A stretch of 64,000 nucleotides of DNA. Origin: Hominiventricola aquisgranensis. Lineage in GTDB: Bacteria; Bacillota; Clostridia; Lachnospirales; Lachnospiraceae. The stretch covers positions 1 through 64,000 of the forward strand of contig NZ_JBBMFC010000005.1 in NCBI RefSeq assembly GCF_040096225.1, read 5' to 3'. The notes under the pieces were generated by a model. The model was not told the origin of the DNA, searched no databases, and worked only from the letters and a program-made list of their open reading frames with translations. The position numbers and the translations under genes are program-made. Within the stretch, counting starts at the first letter, position 1, and every line of letters begins with the position of its first letter. Shown here in pieces: positions 17,092 through 26,236 of the stretch.

Positions 17092-17238
17092 ATTCTTCAG
17101 AGTCATGCACATGTTTAATAAATATGCGAGTTATGCTTGCATATTCGAGCATATTTTTAAACATGTATATGGCGAGAAGCCATCATGAGCAAAAATGGTG
17201 CCTCGAAGAGGCATTTTTGCGAATTGACTCTGAAGAAT
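17092..17238. repeat. 147-bp three-armed palindromic element
   Basis: The element is closed by a perfect 14-bp terminal inverted repeat: ATTCTTCAGAGTCA (17092-17105) and its complement (17225-17238). Inside are three hairpins. Arm 1 pairs ATGTTTAA (17111-17118) with TTAAACAT (17157-17164) and nests AATATGC/GCATATT. Arm 2 is ATGGC/GCCAT (17169-17183). Arm 3 is AAAAA(TGG)TGCCTC paired with GAGGCA-TTTTT (17191-17218). It lies between recN and spoIVB, and the last base overlaps the recN stop codon. No open frame. It may be a MITE-like repeat or a structured RNA; the architecture matches 32846-33020. Confidence 0.65.
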
Positions 17239-18920
17239 CACCTACGCTCTTTAAACTTCTGCGCCAGTTTCTTCATCTCTCTGGCATTATCGATCACTGC
17301 ATCCGTGATCTGGGCACCGCCAAGGATCCGCGCCAGTTCTTCCACGGACTCCTGTTCATCAAGCAGCCGGATTCCTGTCTGGGTGCTGCCATCCACCGCT
17401 CGTTTTTCGATACAGTAGTGGCTGTCTGCCATGGATGCAAGCTGTGCCAGATGGGTGATGCAGATGACCTGTCTGCTTCGTCCGATCAGCGCCAGCTTCT
17501 CTGATACCTTCTGTGCCGTTCTGCCGCTGATACCTGTGTCGATCTCATCAAAGATCACTGTCTCAATGGCATCCTGATCTGCCAGCACCGTCTTGATAGC
17601 CAGCATCACACGGGATAACTCACCGCCGGATGCGATCCTGCCAAGAGGCTTCAAGGATTCACCCGGATTGGTGCTAATCAGAAATTCTACATCATCTGCT
17701 CCGTCTGCCCCCGGCTCTTCCATCCGCTGTACAGCAATTTCAAATTCCACATCCAGAAAATTCAATTCTGCCAGCTGCGCTTTCATAAGTTCTGCCAGCC
17801 GACCTGCAGCATGCTCTCGGATCTCATGTGCCTGATCGCAGAGACTCATCTGCACCTCTCCTGCCTTTATAAGCTCTCGCTCCAGCTTTTCCTTATGCTC
17901 GCCAAGATTCATCAACAGGTCAAGCCGTTCATTCCGTTCCTGTGCTGCCGCCTGGATCTCTTCGATGGTCTGTCCATATTTGGCTTTCAGATGATTGATC
18001 TGATTCAGACGTTCTTCTGTCTCCTGGTATTCCTGCTCAGAGAACTCCAGATCCTCCATACAGCTTTCCAGCTCTCGTCCAAAATCTGAAAGCATGGCAT
18101 CCAGTTCCTGAAGCTGGGAAGAGAGACTTTCCATCTCTTTTCCATAACGCTCCACACCGGATAATTCCCTGCAGGAACGACCAATGAGTTCCGTGGCACT
18201 GGGTTCGCCGTCCATGCAGAGTTGCTGCACGATGCCAAGTGCCTCCACGATCCTGCGGCTGTTGCTCATCTTGCGGAAGCGCTCTTCCAGTTCCTCATCT
18301 TCCCCGACCTTCAGATTTGCTTCCTCGATCTCCTGCACTTCAAATTCCAGTAAAGACTGTTCTCTCATCCGGTCATTTTCATCCATAGAAGCTTCTTCCA
18401 GTTCCCGGCGAAGCTTTTTTACAATATCGTACTGCTTCCGCAGCGCTTTTTTCACATCTGCCAGTGCTTCTGCGGCATATTCATCCAGAATCTCAAGATG
18501 CTTCCGCTTATTCAATAATGACTGATGCTCATGTTGTCCATGGATATCGATGAGACAGGATGCCACATCTTTGAGCACAGAAGTGCTGACGGTCTCTCCA
18601 TTGAGTCTGCAGATACTGCGACCCTTAGAGATCTTCCGGGACAGGATAACCTGTTCATCCTCTGCCGGAATACCAAGTTCCTCTAATTTATGCCGGATCT
18701 CCGGCCGGTCTGCCGTGAAGACCAGTTCTGAGAGCGCGTAGTCCGCATCCTCCCGCACCATTTCCCTGGGCACTTTTCCACCAAGTGCCATGGTCATGGA
18801 ACCGATCAGGATTGATTTTCCTGCTCCCGTCTCTCCGGTCAATATATTCAGGCCCTCTGAAAAATCGATCTCTGCCTCACGAATCAAGGCCAGATTCTTT
18901 ACATGCAGGTGCAGCAGCAT
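17238..18920 (-). CDS. recN: DNA repair protein RecN
   Basis: A 560-residue SMC-like ATPase acting early in double-strand break repair. Walker A GETGAGKSI near residue 30, a long coiled coil (about 150-370), the signature ASGGELSRVMLAIKTVL and Walker B VIFDEIDTGISG. Start ATG 18920 has AAGGAGG upstream and begins the conserved MLLHLHVKNLALI; the longer frame overlaps argR and is not supported. It follows argR by 8 bases. The stop abuts the palindromic element at 17092-17238, which may serve as the transcript end. Confidence 0.96.
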   Translation of the reverse strand: MLLHLHVKNLALIREAEIDFSEGLNILTGETGAGKSILIGSMTMALGGKVPREMVREDADYALSELVFTADRPEIRHKLEELGIPAEDEQVILSRKISKGRSICRLNGETVSTSVLKDVASCLIDIHGQHEHQSLLNKRKHLEILDEYAAEALADVKKALRKQYDIVKKLRRELEEASMDENDRMREQSLLEFEVQEIEEANLKVGEDEELEERFRKMSNSRRIVEALGIVQQLCMDGEPSATELIGRSCRELSGVERYGKEMESLSSQLQELDAMLSDFGRELESCMEDLEFSEQEYQETEERLNQINHLKAKYGQTIEEIQAAAQERNERLDLLMNLGEHKEKLERELIKAGEVQMSLCDQAHEIREHAAGRLAELMKAQLAELNFLDVEFEIAVQRMEEPGADGADDVEFLISTNPGESLKPLGRIASGGELSRVMLAIKTVLADQDAIETVIFDEIDTGISGRTAQKVSEKLALIGRSRQVICITHLAQLASMADSHYCIEKRAVDGSTQTGIRLLDEQESVEELARILGGAQITDAVIDNAREMKKLAQKFKERR

Positions 18921-18928
18921 CGGTTTTT

Positions 18929-19381
18929 CTACCTCCTTACGATCTTCTCCAGCTCCGCCATCACGGTCTGGGCATCTTCCATCGTCCGGATCGCACACAT
19001 GATGGTGTCGTCTCCGGCGATGCATCCAACAATCTCTTTCCATCCGATATTATCAAGGGCTGTGGCAACAGCCATGGCCATACCGGACACGGTCTTGATC
19101 ACCAGAATATTCTGCGCCTGATCCATGGAAACAAATGCTTCCCTTAAGATTCCCACGTACTTTTCTGCCATCTGGTGATCCTGATGGTTCAGAAGCACGT
19201 ATTTCTGGCGACCATTCTTTCCCGGCACCTTGGACAGTGCCAGCTTTCTGATATCACGGGATACGGTAGCCTGCGTCACATCAAATCCTTCTTTTCGAAG
19301 CAGTTCTGCCAGTTCATCCTGAGTCTCGATATCATATTGTTCGATCAATTCAATGATTTTTTCATGACGTTTCAGTTTCAT
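18929..19381 (-). CDS. argR: arginine repressor ArgR
   Basis: A 150-residue regulator of arginine synthesis and breakdown. The N-terminal winged helix (KLKRHEKIIELIEQYDIETQ ... DVTQATVSRDIRKL) binds ARG boxes. The C-terminal half has the arginine-binding, hexamer-forming motif with GDDTIMCA. Length is standard. It lies in the conserved nadK-argR-recN order, 19 bases after nadK. Confidence 0.95.
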   Translation of the reverse strand: MKLKRHEKIIELIEQYDIETQDELAELLRKEGFDVTQATVSRDIRKLALSKVPGKNGRQKYVLLNHQDHQMAEKYVGILREAFVSMDQAQNILVIKTVSGMAMAVATALDNIGWKEIVGCIAGDDTIMCAIRTMEDAQTVMAELEKIVRR

Positions 19382-19400
19382 ACCGCATATCCTTCCTGTC

Positions 19401-20249
19401 CTAATTTCTGCTCAGCTTGTTGCGGAGTACTTCCAGAAAGCTGACCTGATTGATCTTTAAGATCCGGGTCACTTCTCTGGACTTTTTGATTTCCACATAA
19501 TCCCCTGTCTTCAATGGAAAAATCGCATCTCCATCAAAGGTTGCACATGCCTCATCTGTGTCTCCCCGTCTTCCCTTTCCGATCTCAATCCTGATGTGAT
19601 CCTCCCCGGAAAATACAATGCTTCGGGAATTCAGTGTATGTGGGCAGATAGGTGTGAGCACCAGCATGGATGCTGTAGGGGAGATGATCGGTCCGCCCGC
19701 CGACAGACTATAACCAGTAGAACCTGTCGGTGTGGAGACGATCATACCGTCTGCCGTAAAGGAATTGAGATATTCTCCATTTACATAGACCTTATAATCT
19801 ACTACACGAAGATTGCCGCTTCGATTGAGCACAATGTCATTCAGCGCAATATCACTGGCGATCTGCTGTCCATCCACACAGACACTTCCTCTGAGCATCA
19901 TCCGGTCTTCCACCGTATAACTGCCTTCGATCAGTCGATCCAGTGCCGGCATAAGATTCTGCTCCTCGATCTCTGCCAGATACCCCAGATGTCCCAGATT
20001 GATCCCCAGAAATGGGATCTTTCTGCCAGCCAGTTCTCTGGCTGCCCGCAGCAGCGTTCCATCGCCGCCCAGCACAAGAATCCCGTCCACATTGCCGGAA
20101 GGAAGCTCACAATGAGCATTTCCATGCTCCTGCTCTTGTCCGCGTACCACACAGACCTGTCCCCGCTCGGTCAGATATCGCTTTGCCTGTTCTGCCAGCC
20201 GAAGACTCTCTTCTTTATCACTGTTTGCAATAATATAAAATGTTTTCAT
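19401..20249 (-). CDS. nadK: NAD kinase
   Basis: A 282-residue enzyme that phosphorylates NAD to NADP. Diagnostic motifs: LGGDGTLLRAAR with the catalytic Asp, INLGHLGYLAE, and the NAD-binding STPTGSTGYSLSAGGPI. Length fits the 260-290 range. It follows tlyA by 6 bases in the housekeeping operon and is the only NADP source visible in the window. Confidence 0.96.
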   Translation of the reverse strand: MKTFYIIANSDKEESLRLAEQAKRYLTERGQVCVVRGQEQEHGNAHCELPSGNVDGILVLGGDGTLLRAARELAGRKIPFLGINLGHLGYLAEIEEQNLMPALDRLIEGSYTVEDRMMLRGSVCVDGQQIASDIALNDIVLNRSGNLRVVDYKVYVNGEYLNSFTADGMIVSTPTGSTGYSLSAGGPIISPTASMLVLTPICPHTLNSRSIVFSGEDHIRIEIGKGRRGDTDEACATFDGDAIFPLKTGDYVEIKKSREVTRILKINQVSFLEVLRNKLSRN

Positions 20250-20255
20250 AACCCC

Positions 20256-21059
20256 TTACAGCGTCTGATGCGCCTGCTCCACAATTCTTTCCGGATCTAC
20301 CGGGCAGCTCTCGGGAGCCATTCCCTCTTCCTGTTTCTTCAAGTGTGCCAGATATTCAATATTTCCCTCCGGTCCTTTGATCGGGGAAAATTCCAGATTC
20401 AATACAGAGAATCCAATGCTCAGCGCATATTCCAGCACCTTTTTGATAACTTCCAGATGGACAGATTTGTCACGGACCACACCTTTCTTACCCACCTGCT
20501 CTCTTCCTGCCTCGAACTGAGGCTTGATCAGTGCCACCACTTCTCCACCCGGGCACAGAAGCTCGCGCACCGGTTCCAGCACCTTGGTCAGAGAGATAAA
20601 TGCTACATCAATCGAAGCAAATTCAACAGGCTCGCCGATCTGCTCCGGTGTCACATAACGAATATTCGTCTTTTCCATGCAGACCACCCGCTCATCCTGA
20701 CGAAGCTTCCATGCCAGCTGTCCGTTTCCTACGTCTACAGCAAAGACCTTCTTTGCTCCATTCTGCAGCATACAGTCCGTAAATCCGCCGGTGGATGATC
20801 CTACATCCATACAGACCTTGTCATGAAGCTCCACATCAAAATGACTCATTGCCTTCTCAAGCTTTAATCCGCCACGGCTTACATATTTTAAAGGGCTTCC
20901 TTTTACTTCAATGACTGCTTTTTCAGGGAAGGACGCTCCTGCCTTGTCCTCTCGCTGTCCGTCTACAAATACATTTCCGGACATAATGATCGCTTTTGCT
21001 TTTTCCCTGGACTCTGCCAGTCCCCGTTCTACCATGAGAACGTCCAGTCTTGTCTTCAT
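20256..21059 (-). CDS. tlyA: TlyA family rRNA methyltransferase
   Basis: A 267-residue protein with an N-terminal S4 RNA-binding domain (residues about 3-65, TRLDVLMVERGLAESREKAK) and an FtsJ-type methyltransferase domain. The SAM motif is MDVGSSTGGFTDCMLQ. Members 2'-O-methylate cytidines in 16S and/or 23S rRNA; some were first called hemolysins. Which sites this one modifies is not known. Three bases separate it from dxs. Confidence 0.93.
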   Translation of the reverse strand: MKTRLDVLMVERGLAESREKAKAIIMSGNVFVDGQREDKAGASFPEKAVIEVKGSPLKYVSRGGLKLEKAMSHFDVELHDKVCMDVGSSTGGFTDCMLQNGAKKVFAVDVGNGQLAWKLRQDERVVCMEKTNIRYVTPEQIGEPVEFASIDVAFISLTKVLEPVRELLCPGGEVVALIKPQFEAGREQVGKKGVVRDKSVHLEVIKKVLEYALSIGFSVLNLEFSPIKGPEGNIEYLAHLKKQEEGMAPESCPVDPERIVEQAHQTL

Positions 21060-21062
21060 CGT

Positions 21063-22940
21063 CTATTTCTGCTCCTTTCGGCAGGTAATATATTTCTCAA
21101 TGATCCGTTTGGTCACAGTCTGTGCATCAATACCTACTTCCTCATAGAGAAGTGCCACATTACCATGCTCCACATATTCATCAGGCAGAGAAATGTTCAG
21201 AAGCTTCACCGGAAGTTCCTGTTCCACTACATAATCCATGACCTTCTCGCCATAACCGCCGCTTCTTACATTTTCTTCCATGGTCACCAGCAGCTTATGG
21301 TCAGCGGAAAGCATATCCAGCACCTCTGTATCAATAGGCTTTACAAATCTTGCATTGACCAATGTACAGCTGTAACCGATCTCCTTTAAGTTCTTCCGCA
21401 CCTGCTCAGCGATCTTCACCATATTTCCCACAGCCAGCAGCGCGATATCCTCTTCCTCGTAGATTACTTCACTCTTGCCGTATTCGACAGGCCGACGGTA
21501 CTCTTTGAGTCCATCGTAAGCCTCGCCCCTCGGATACCGAAGAGCTATCGGTCCGTCAAACTCCACTGCGTATTTCAGCATATCAGACAGTTCCCATTTA
21601 TTCTTCGGAGCCATAATATGCATATTGGGGATACTGGACAAATAAGACAAATCAAAGATTCCCTGATGGGTCTCCCCGTCGCTTCCTACCAGTCCTGCAC
21701 GGTCGATGGCAAATACCACCGGCAGGTTCTGGATACAGACATCGTGCAACACCTGATCATACGCTCTCTGCAAAAATGATGAATACACTGCAAAGATCGG
21801 GCGCATGCCGCCTGCTGCCAGTCCTGCTGCAAAGGTCACTGCATGACCTTCTGCGATCCCCACATCAAAAAAACGATCCGGATAAATATTCTTAAACCGC
21901 TTCAGTCCGGTTCCATCCGGCATGGCTGCTGTGATGGCTACTACTTTCTCATTTCGCTGTCCCAGCTTCACCATACAAGTGGAAAATACATCCTGGTAAT
22001 TGGCTTTTTTCTTCTTATTCAGAGGTAATCCGGTCTCAATATCAAAGGGCTCTGCGCCGTGAAATCTGGCTGGATGGCGCTCTGCCGGTACATAACCATT
22101 TCCCTTTCTGGTCAGTACATGAACCAGAACGGCTCCCTTTACTTTCTTTGCTTTATTCAGAATATCCTGAAGCTTTCCAATATCATGACCATCCACCGGT
22201 CCTAAATAGGTGATCCCCATATTTTCAAAGAGCATGCCGGGAATGAAGAGTTGTTTAATACCGCTCTTGGTCTTCTTCAGCTGGTTCGCCAGATGGCTGC
22301 CACCTGGGATCCTGCTCAGAGACTGCTCTACACCAGTCTTAAAATTCGTGTAAGCTTCATTGGTTCTAAGTCCGTTCAGATACTCGGACATACCGCCCAC
22401 ATTTTCCGCAATGGACATGTTGTTGTCATTGAGAATAATAATAAAATTCCGTTTCAGACGGGAAGCATTGTTCAGCGCCTCATAAGCCATGCCGCCAGTC
22501 AGCGCACCATCTCCGATTACGGATATCACATGCTCGTCACCGTCTTGCAGATCTCTGGCTGCCACCAGACCGATCCCTGCAGAGATAGAAGTCGAGCTGT
22601 GTCCCGTATCAAAACAGTCACAGTCACTTTCCTTTCTCTTGGGGAAACCACTCATACCGCCATATTTCCGAAGCTCGTCAAATCCTGACTTTCTGCCGGT
22701 CAGAAGCTTGTGCGTATAGGACTGATGTCCCACATCCCAGACTACCTTATCCTTCGGAAAATCAAAACACAGATGGAGTGCCATCGTAAGCTCTACCACA
22801 CCCAGATTGGAGGCCAGATGTCCTCCGCTCCGGCTGATCTTCTCTACAAGAAAATGCCGGATCTCTTCTGCCAGTGTGTCATATTCTTCCGGTGGTATCT
22901 GTTTGATATCCCCTACCTGATTGATCTTTTCCAGCACCAT
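21063..22940 (-). CDS. dxs: 1-deoxy-D-xylulose-5-phosphate synthase
   Basis: A 625-residue TPP enzyme joining pyruvate and glyceraldehyde 3-phosphate, first step of the MEP isoprenoid route. The N-domain has DVGHQSYTHKLLTG and the TPP motif GDGALTGGMAYEALNNAS. The pyrimidine domain contains GIAEGHAVTFAAGLA and DRAGLVGSDGETHQG. A C-terminal transketolase domain completes it. It lies 11 bases after ispA, so both ends of prenyl diphosphate supply are in one operon. Confidence 0.97.
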   Translation of the reverse strand: MVLEKINQVGDIKQIPPEEYDTLAEEIRHFLVEKISRSGGHLASNLGVVELTMALHLCFDFPKDKVVWDVGHQSYTHKLLTGRKSGFDELRKYGGMSGFPKRKESDCDCFDTGHSSTSISAGIGLVAARDLQDGDEHVISVIGDGALTGGMAYEALNNASRLKRNFIIILNDNNMSIAENVGGMSEYLNGLRTNEAYTNFKTGVEQSLSRIPGGSHLANQLKKTKSGIKQLFIPGMLFENMGITYLGPVDGHDIGKLQDILNKAKKVKGAVLVHVLTRKGNGYVPAERHPARFHGAEPFDIETGLPLNKKKKANYQDVFSTCMVKLGQRNEKVVAITAAMPDGTGLKRFKNIYPDRFFDVGIAEGHAVTFAAGLAAGGMRPIFAVYSSFLQRAYDQVLHDVCIQNLPVVFAIDRAGLVGSDGETHQGIFDLSYLSSIPNMHIMAPKNKWELSDMLKYAVEFDGPIALRYPRGEAYDGLKEYRRPVEYGKSEVIYEEEDIALLAVGNMVKIAEQVRKNLKEIGYSCTLVNARFVKPIDTEVLDMLSADHKLLVTMEENVRSGGYGEKVMDYVVEQELPVKLLNISLPDEYVEHGNVALLYEEVGIDAQTVTKRIIEKYITCRKEQK

Positions 22941-22951
22941 ATCGAATCCCT

Positions 22952-23839
22952 CTATTTCTCTCTATACACCAGAGATTTTATCAGTTCAGTCAGAAATACA
23001 TTCTTATAAGGAAGGGACGCAAGTCCTTCAATGGCTCTTGCAGAGATCTCTTCCACATCCTTTTCTGCCTGTTTAAGTCCCTTTAATGTCACATACGTCG
23101 TCTTTTCATTTTTGTCATCACTGTGGATGGGTTTACCCAGCTCTTCCAGTGTGCTGGTCACATCCAGAATATCATCCCTGATCTGGAATGCGATTCCCAC
23201 ATCAGAAGCTACCTTCTCGATCACAGATACTTCTTCCTCAGAAGCTCCTGCCAGCACAGCTCCCACCATCATGGCCGCCTCCAGAAGCGCTCCTGTCTTC
23301 AGCTCGTAGATAAAATCCAGCCTGTCCTGGTCGATGGCATGCCCGGAGGACTGTACATCCACCACCTGTCCGCCGATCATACCATAGATTCCTGCCTTTC
23401 TGGACAGGATCTGCAGTGCCTTTGCCGTGCGGCGCAGATCTGTACTCTTATCGAACGCCTCTGCTGCGGTCTCAAAGGCATAGTTCAGAAGTGCATCTCC
23501 CGCCAGCACACCCATGGCATGTCCGAATTTTGCATGGGTGGTCAGCTTACCACGGCGGTACTCATCATTGTCCATAGCGGGCAGGTCATCATGCACCAGA
23601 GAATAGGTGTGGATCATCTCCATAGCTGCCATGAACGGCTCCACTTCCCTGCCTTCTCCTCCGAACATCCGATAGGTTTCCTGCATCAGCAGCGGGCGCA
23701 GACGCTTGCCACCTGCTGTCACACTGTAATTCATGGCTTCCATGATCTCATGCTGCGTACCGCTCTCCTCCGGCAGATAACTCTCCACGATCTTCTCAAC
23801 AGCTGCCGTCTTACTTTTTAGTTCCTCACGAAAATTCAT
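22952..23839 (-). CDS. ispA: polyprenyl (farnesyl/geranylgeranyl) diphosphate synthase
   Basis: A 295-residue short-chain trans-prenyltransferase. The first aspartate-rich motif is HDDLPAMDND and the second RDDILDVTS; GKRLRPLL near residue 45 binds the isopentenyl substrate. Length and motifs fit farnesyl or geranylgeranyl diphosphate synthases. The start ATG 23839 (GAGGAGG upstream) overlaps the end of xseB by 14 bases; the frame start at 23884 lies inside xseB and lacks a site. Confidence 0.94.
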   Translation of the reverse strand: MNFREELKSKTAAVEKIVESYLPEESGTQHEIMEAMNYSVTAGGKRLRPLLMQETYRMFGGEGREVEPFMAAMEMIHTYSLVHDDLPAMDNDEYRRGKLTTHAKFGHAMGVLAGDALLNYAFETAAEAFDKSTDLRRTAKALQILSRKAGIYGMIGGQVVDVQSSGHAIDQDRLDFIYELKTGALLEAAMMVGAVLAGASEEEVSVIEKVASDVGIAFQIRDDILDVTSTLEELGKPIHSDDKNEKTTYVTLKGLKQAEKDVEEISARAIEGLASLPYKNVFLTELIKSLVYREK

Positions 23840-24059
23840 GTGTCTGTCCCTCCTCATCGATCTGAAGCATCTGCTTTTCCACATGATCGATGTTCTCGTT
23901 GCAAAGTTTCAAAAGCCCCATGCCCTCCTGATAGAGACCAAAGGACTCCTCCAGTGTCACATCTTTATCCTGCAGTTTCTCCAGCAGTGCTTCGATCCGG
24001 TCAAATGCCTCCTCCAGCCGAAACTGCTCCTGATCTGCTGTCTCTTTCTTCTTCGCCAT
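23826..24059 (-). CDS. xseB: exodeoxyribonuclease VII small subunit
   Basis: A 77-residue helical small subunit of exonuclease VII. Characteristic run: FDRIEALLEKLQDKDVTLEE followed by SFGLYQEGMGLLK. It follows xseA by a single base, so expression is coupled, and overlaps ispA at its 3' end. Confidence 0.94.
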   Translation of the reverse strand: MAKKKETADQEQFRLEEAFDRIEALLEKLQDKDVTLEESFGLYQEGMGLLKLCNENIDHVEKQMLQIDEEGQTHEFS

Positions 24060-24060
24060 A

Positions 24061-25278
24061 TCAGCCGTTCCTTTCCAGACTGCGGATACCTTCCGTCCGC
24101 GCTACAACGGTTCCGTCCGTCACATGAATGGTCACTGCATCCCCTTCCTTCACCTGAGTGATGGAGGTCAATGCTTTTCCATCAGGGCTCTCTGTATATG
24201 AGTATCCCTGCTGAAGCTTCTTCAAAGGGGAACAGCCATCCAGCCGCTCCGCATATAATGCCAGCCTGTGCCGCCGGTCTTTTACTTTATCTGAAAATGC
24301 CTGCCGCATTTTATCATTCAAATCTGCTGCATATTGCCGCTTCTCCCGAAGCTGATACTGTGGGCTTGCCTGCAAAAGCCGCGCCTGCAGGTATCTTGCC
24401 CGGTCACGGTTCCTTACTATCTTCTGCTCCACCCGGTCTGCCAGCTGATTCTTAAAGATCCGTACACTCTCCACCAGCTGACGGTAATCCACCACAGCCA
24501 GCTCCGCTGCTGCGGATGGGGTCGGTGCCCGAAGATCCGCCACATAATCTGCAATGGTGGTGTCCGTCTCATGACCCACCGCCGAGATCACCGGTGTGCG
24601 ACACTCGAAGATAGCACGCGCCACGATCTCCTCATTGAATGCCCACAGATCCTCAATGGATCCACCGCCACGCCCGACGATCATCACATCCACACCGTAA
24701 GCATCCAGCGTCTGTATTCCCTTTACAATGCTCTCTGCCGCCTGATCCCCCTGCACCAGAGCCGGGTAGAGGATCAGCTGCACATAAGGATTCCGCCGTC
24801 TGCTGATGTTCATAATATCACGGATCGCGGCTCCTGTTGGGGCTGTCACGATCCCGATCTTCCGATTATAAAATGGGATAGGCTGCTTATACTCTGCGGA
24901 AAACATCCCCATCTCTTCCAGCTCCCGCTTGAGCTGTTCGTACCTGCGGTACAGATCTCCTTCTCCGTCCGGCAGGATCTCTCTGGCATAGAGCTGATAA
25001 CGCCCGTCCCTCTCGTAGACACTGACGCTTCCCAGCACGATCACCTTCTGCCCTTCCTGCATACGGAAGGTTAACCCTGTGCGCCGTTCTCCCGCGAACA
25101 TCACACAGGCTATCGCCCCGGACTCATCCTTCAGGGAAAAATATATGTGTCCGGATGTATGATATTTGCAGTTGGATACTTCCCCTTTTACATAGATCCG
25201 GTTCAGCATGAAATCCTGTACAAACATATTTTTAATATAGGCGTTCACCTGTCTGACCGAATACACATTTTTCGCCAT
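24061..25278 (-). CDS. xseA: exodeoxyribonuclease VII large subunit
   Basis: A 405-residue catalytic subunit degrading single-stranded DNA from both ends. N-terminal OB-fold (about 1-100: VRQVNAYIKNMFVQDFMLNR, then SGHIYFSLKD) and catalytic core with IGIVTAPTGAAIRDIMN, VGRGGGSIEDLWAFN and AVGHETDTTIADYVAD. Length fits. It lies 18 bases after nusB. Confidence 0.96.
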   Translation of the reverse strand: MAKNVYSVRQVNAYIKNMFVQDFMLNRIYVKGEVSNCKYHTSGHIYFSLKDESGAIACVMFAGERRTGLTFRMQEGQKVIVLGSVSVYERDGRYQLYAREILPDGEGDLYRRYEQLKRELEEMGMFSAEYKQPIPFYNRKIGIVTAPTGAAIRDIMNISRRRNPYVQLILYPALVQGDQAAESIVKGIQTLDAYGVDVMIVGRGGGSIEDLWAFNEEIVARAIFECRTPVISAVGHETDTTIADYVADLRAPTPSAAAELAVVDYRQLVESVRIFKNQLADRVEQKIVRNRDRARYLQARLLQASPQYQLREKRQYAADLNDKMRQAFSDKVKDRRHRLALYAERLDGCSPLKKLQQGYSYTESPDGKALTSITQVKEGDAVTIHVTDGTVVARTEGIRSLERNG

Positions 25279-25296
25279 CTCTATGCCTCTTGCGCT

Positions 25297-25713
25297 TTAA
25301 GCCTCTTTACTGGAAAGTTTTGCCAGAACTGCGTTGACAAATGCAGGAGATTCATCTCCACCGAATTTTTTTGCAAGCTCCACTGCTTCGTTGATCGCCA
25401 CGCGCTCTGGAATATCCTCGTCATATTTCATCTCGTATACACCCAGACGAAGGATCGTCAGATCCACCTTGTTCATACGCGACAGCTTCCAGCCTTTGGA
25501 ATACTTCTCCAGCAGCTCGTCGATCTCCGGGAGCTTCTCCACGATCTTCTTGTATTTTTCTTCAATATAGGTCTCGTCCTTTGGCTCTACGATCTCTTCT
25601 TCTTTCATATCGTCCACATACAGACTCACCTGCTCTGCCATCTCATCCTGTCCATTAAATTCCACACGGAACAGAAGCTGGAAAATATGCTCTCTTAATT
25701 CTCTTCTCTTCAT
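25297..25713 (-). CDS. nusB: transcription antitermination factor NusB
   Basis: A 138-residue all-helical factor that binds boxA RNA with S10 and supports rRNA transcription. The start RRELREHIFQLLFRVEFNG and the C-terminal IPERVAINEAVELAKKFGGD ... FVNAVLAKL are typical. It heads the operon that continues through xseA to recN. A terminator for the preceding asp23-like gene lies 31 bases upstream; I see no strong promoter between, so some read-through may feed the operon. Confidence 0.95.
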   Translation of the reverse strand: MKRRELREHIFQLLFRVEFNGQDEMAEQVSLYVDDMKEEEIVEPKDETYIEEKYKKIVEKLPEIDELLEKYSKGWKLSRMNKVDLTILRLGVYEMKYDEDIPERVAINEAVELAKKFGGDESPAFVNAVLAKLSSKEA

Positions 25714-25743
25714 CCTTGCCTCCCATATTCATTTCCTGTACGA

Positions 25744-25773
25744 TTAAAAAAGGATGCCTCTTGAGACATCCTT
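25744..25773 (-). terminator. terminator after Asp23 family gene
   Basis: On the minus strand AAGGATGTCTC pairs with GAGGCATCCTT across a 2-nt loop (effectively larger after fraying), then TTTTTT. Confidence 0.83.
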
Positions 25774-25789
25774 CTTACTTTGTCCAACC

Positions 25790-26164
25790 TTATTCCAGCA
25801 CGATGCCGGCCACGCGGACATTCACTTCGGACACCTTCATGCCGGTCATGTTCTCGATTGCTGCCTTTACCTTGTCCTGCACGATGCCGGATACCTTGAG
25901 GATATTCGCTTCAAACTCCAGGTTCAGCGCCAGATCAACCTTCACGTCGGTATCTGTCACTTCTACTTTCACACCCTTGGACAGGGTCTTCATTCCCATC
26001 ATGGAAACCAGTTCATTCTTAATATTGCCTGCCATGGATGCAACTCCACGTACATCAGTGGCCGCCATACCTGCGATAATGGCAACGACCTCATCTGCAA
26101 TACGAACTTCTCCACGATCTCCATCTATCTTCAATACATGTGTAGCTCTGTCTATCTTCTCCAT
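25790..26164 (-). CDS. Asp23/Gls24 family envelope stress protein
   Basis: A 124-residue Asp23 (PF03780) protein of the AmaP/YloU type. Family features: GEVRIADEVVAIIAGMAATD at about 12-32, the following GVASMAG, and a C-terminal VNVRVAGIVL. Members are small cytosolic or membrane-associated proteins thought to take part in envelope homeostasis. It sits just upstream of nusB, a conserved neighbourhood in Firmicutes. AGGAGG precedes the ATG. Confidence 0.92.
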   Translation of the reverse strand: MEKIDRATHVLKIDGDRGEVRIADEVVAIIAGMAATDVRGVASMAGNIKNELVSMMGMKTLSKGVKVEVTDTDVKVDLALNLEFEANILKVSGIVQDKVKAAIENMTGMKVSEVNVRVAGIVLE

Positions 26165-26199
26165 ATTCCTACCTCCTGAATATCCGATGCTTTTGTATT

Positions 26200-26208
26200 A
26201 GTATACCA
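26200..26208 (-). promoter_or_regulatory. extended -10 promoter of Asp23 family gene
   Basis: TGGTATACT (TGn plus TATACT) with no good -35 box, starting just after the prfC stop. Confidence 0.5.
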
Positions 26209-26236
26209 AAAACATACACCTTTGAAAAGGGGAAAT

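Noticed and set aside
19596..20798. 400-codon plus-strand open frame
   Set aside because: Runs antisense through nadK and tlyA, both certain genes; His/Cys/Leu-rich shadow composition.
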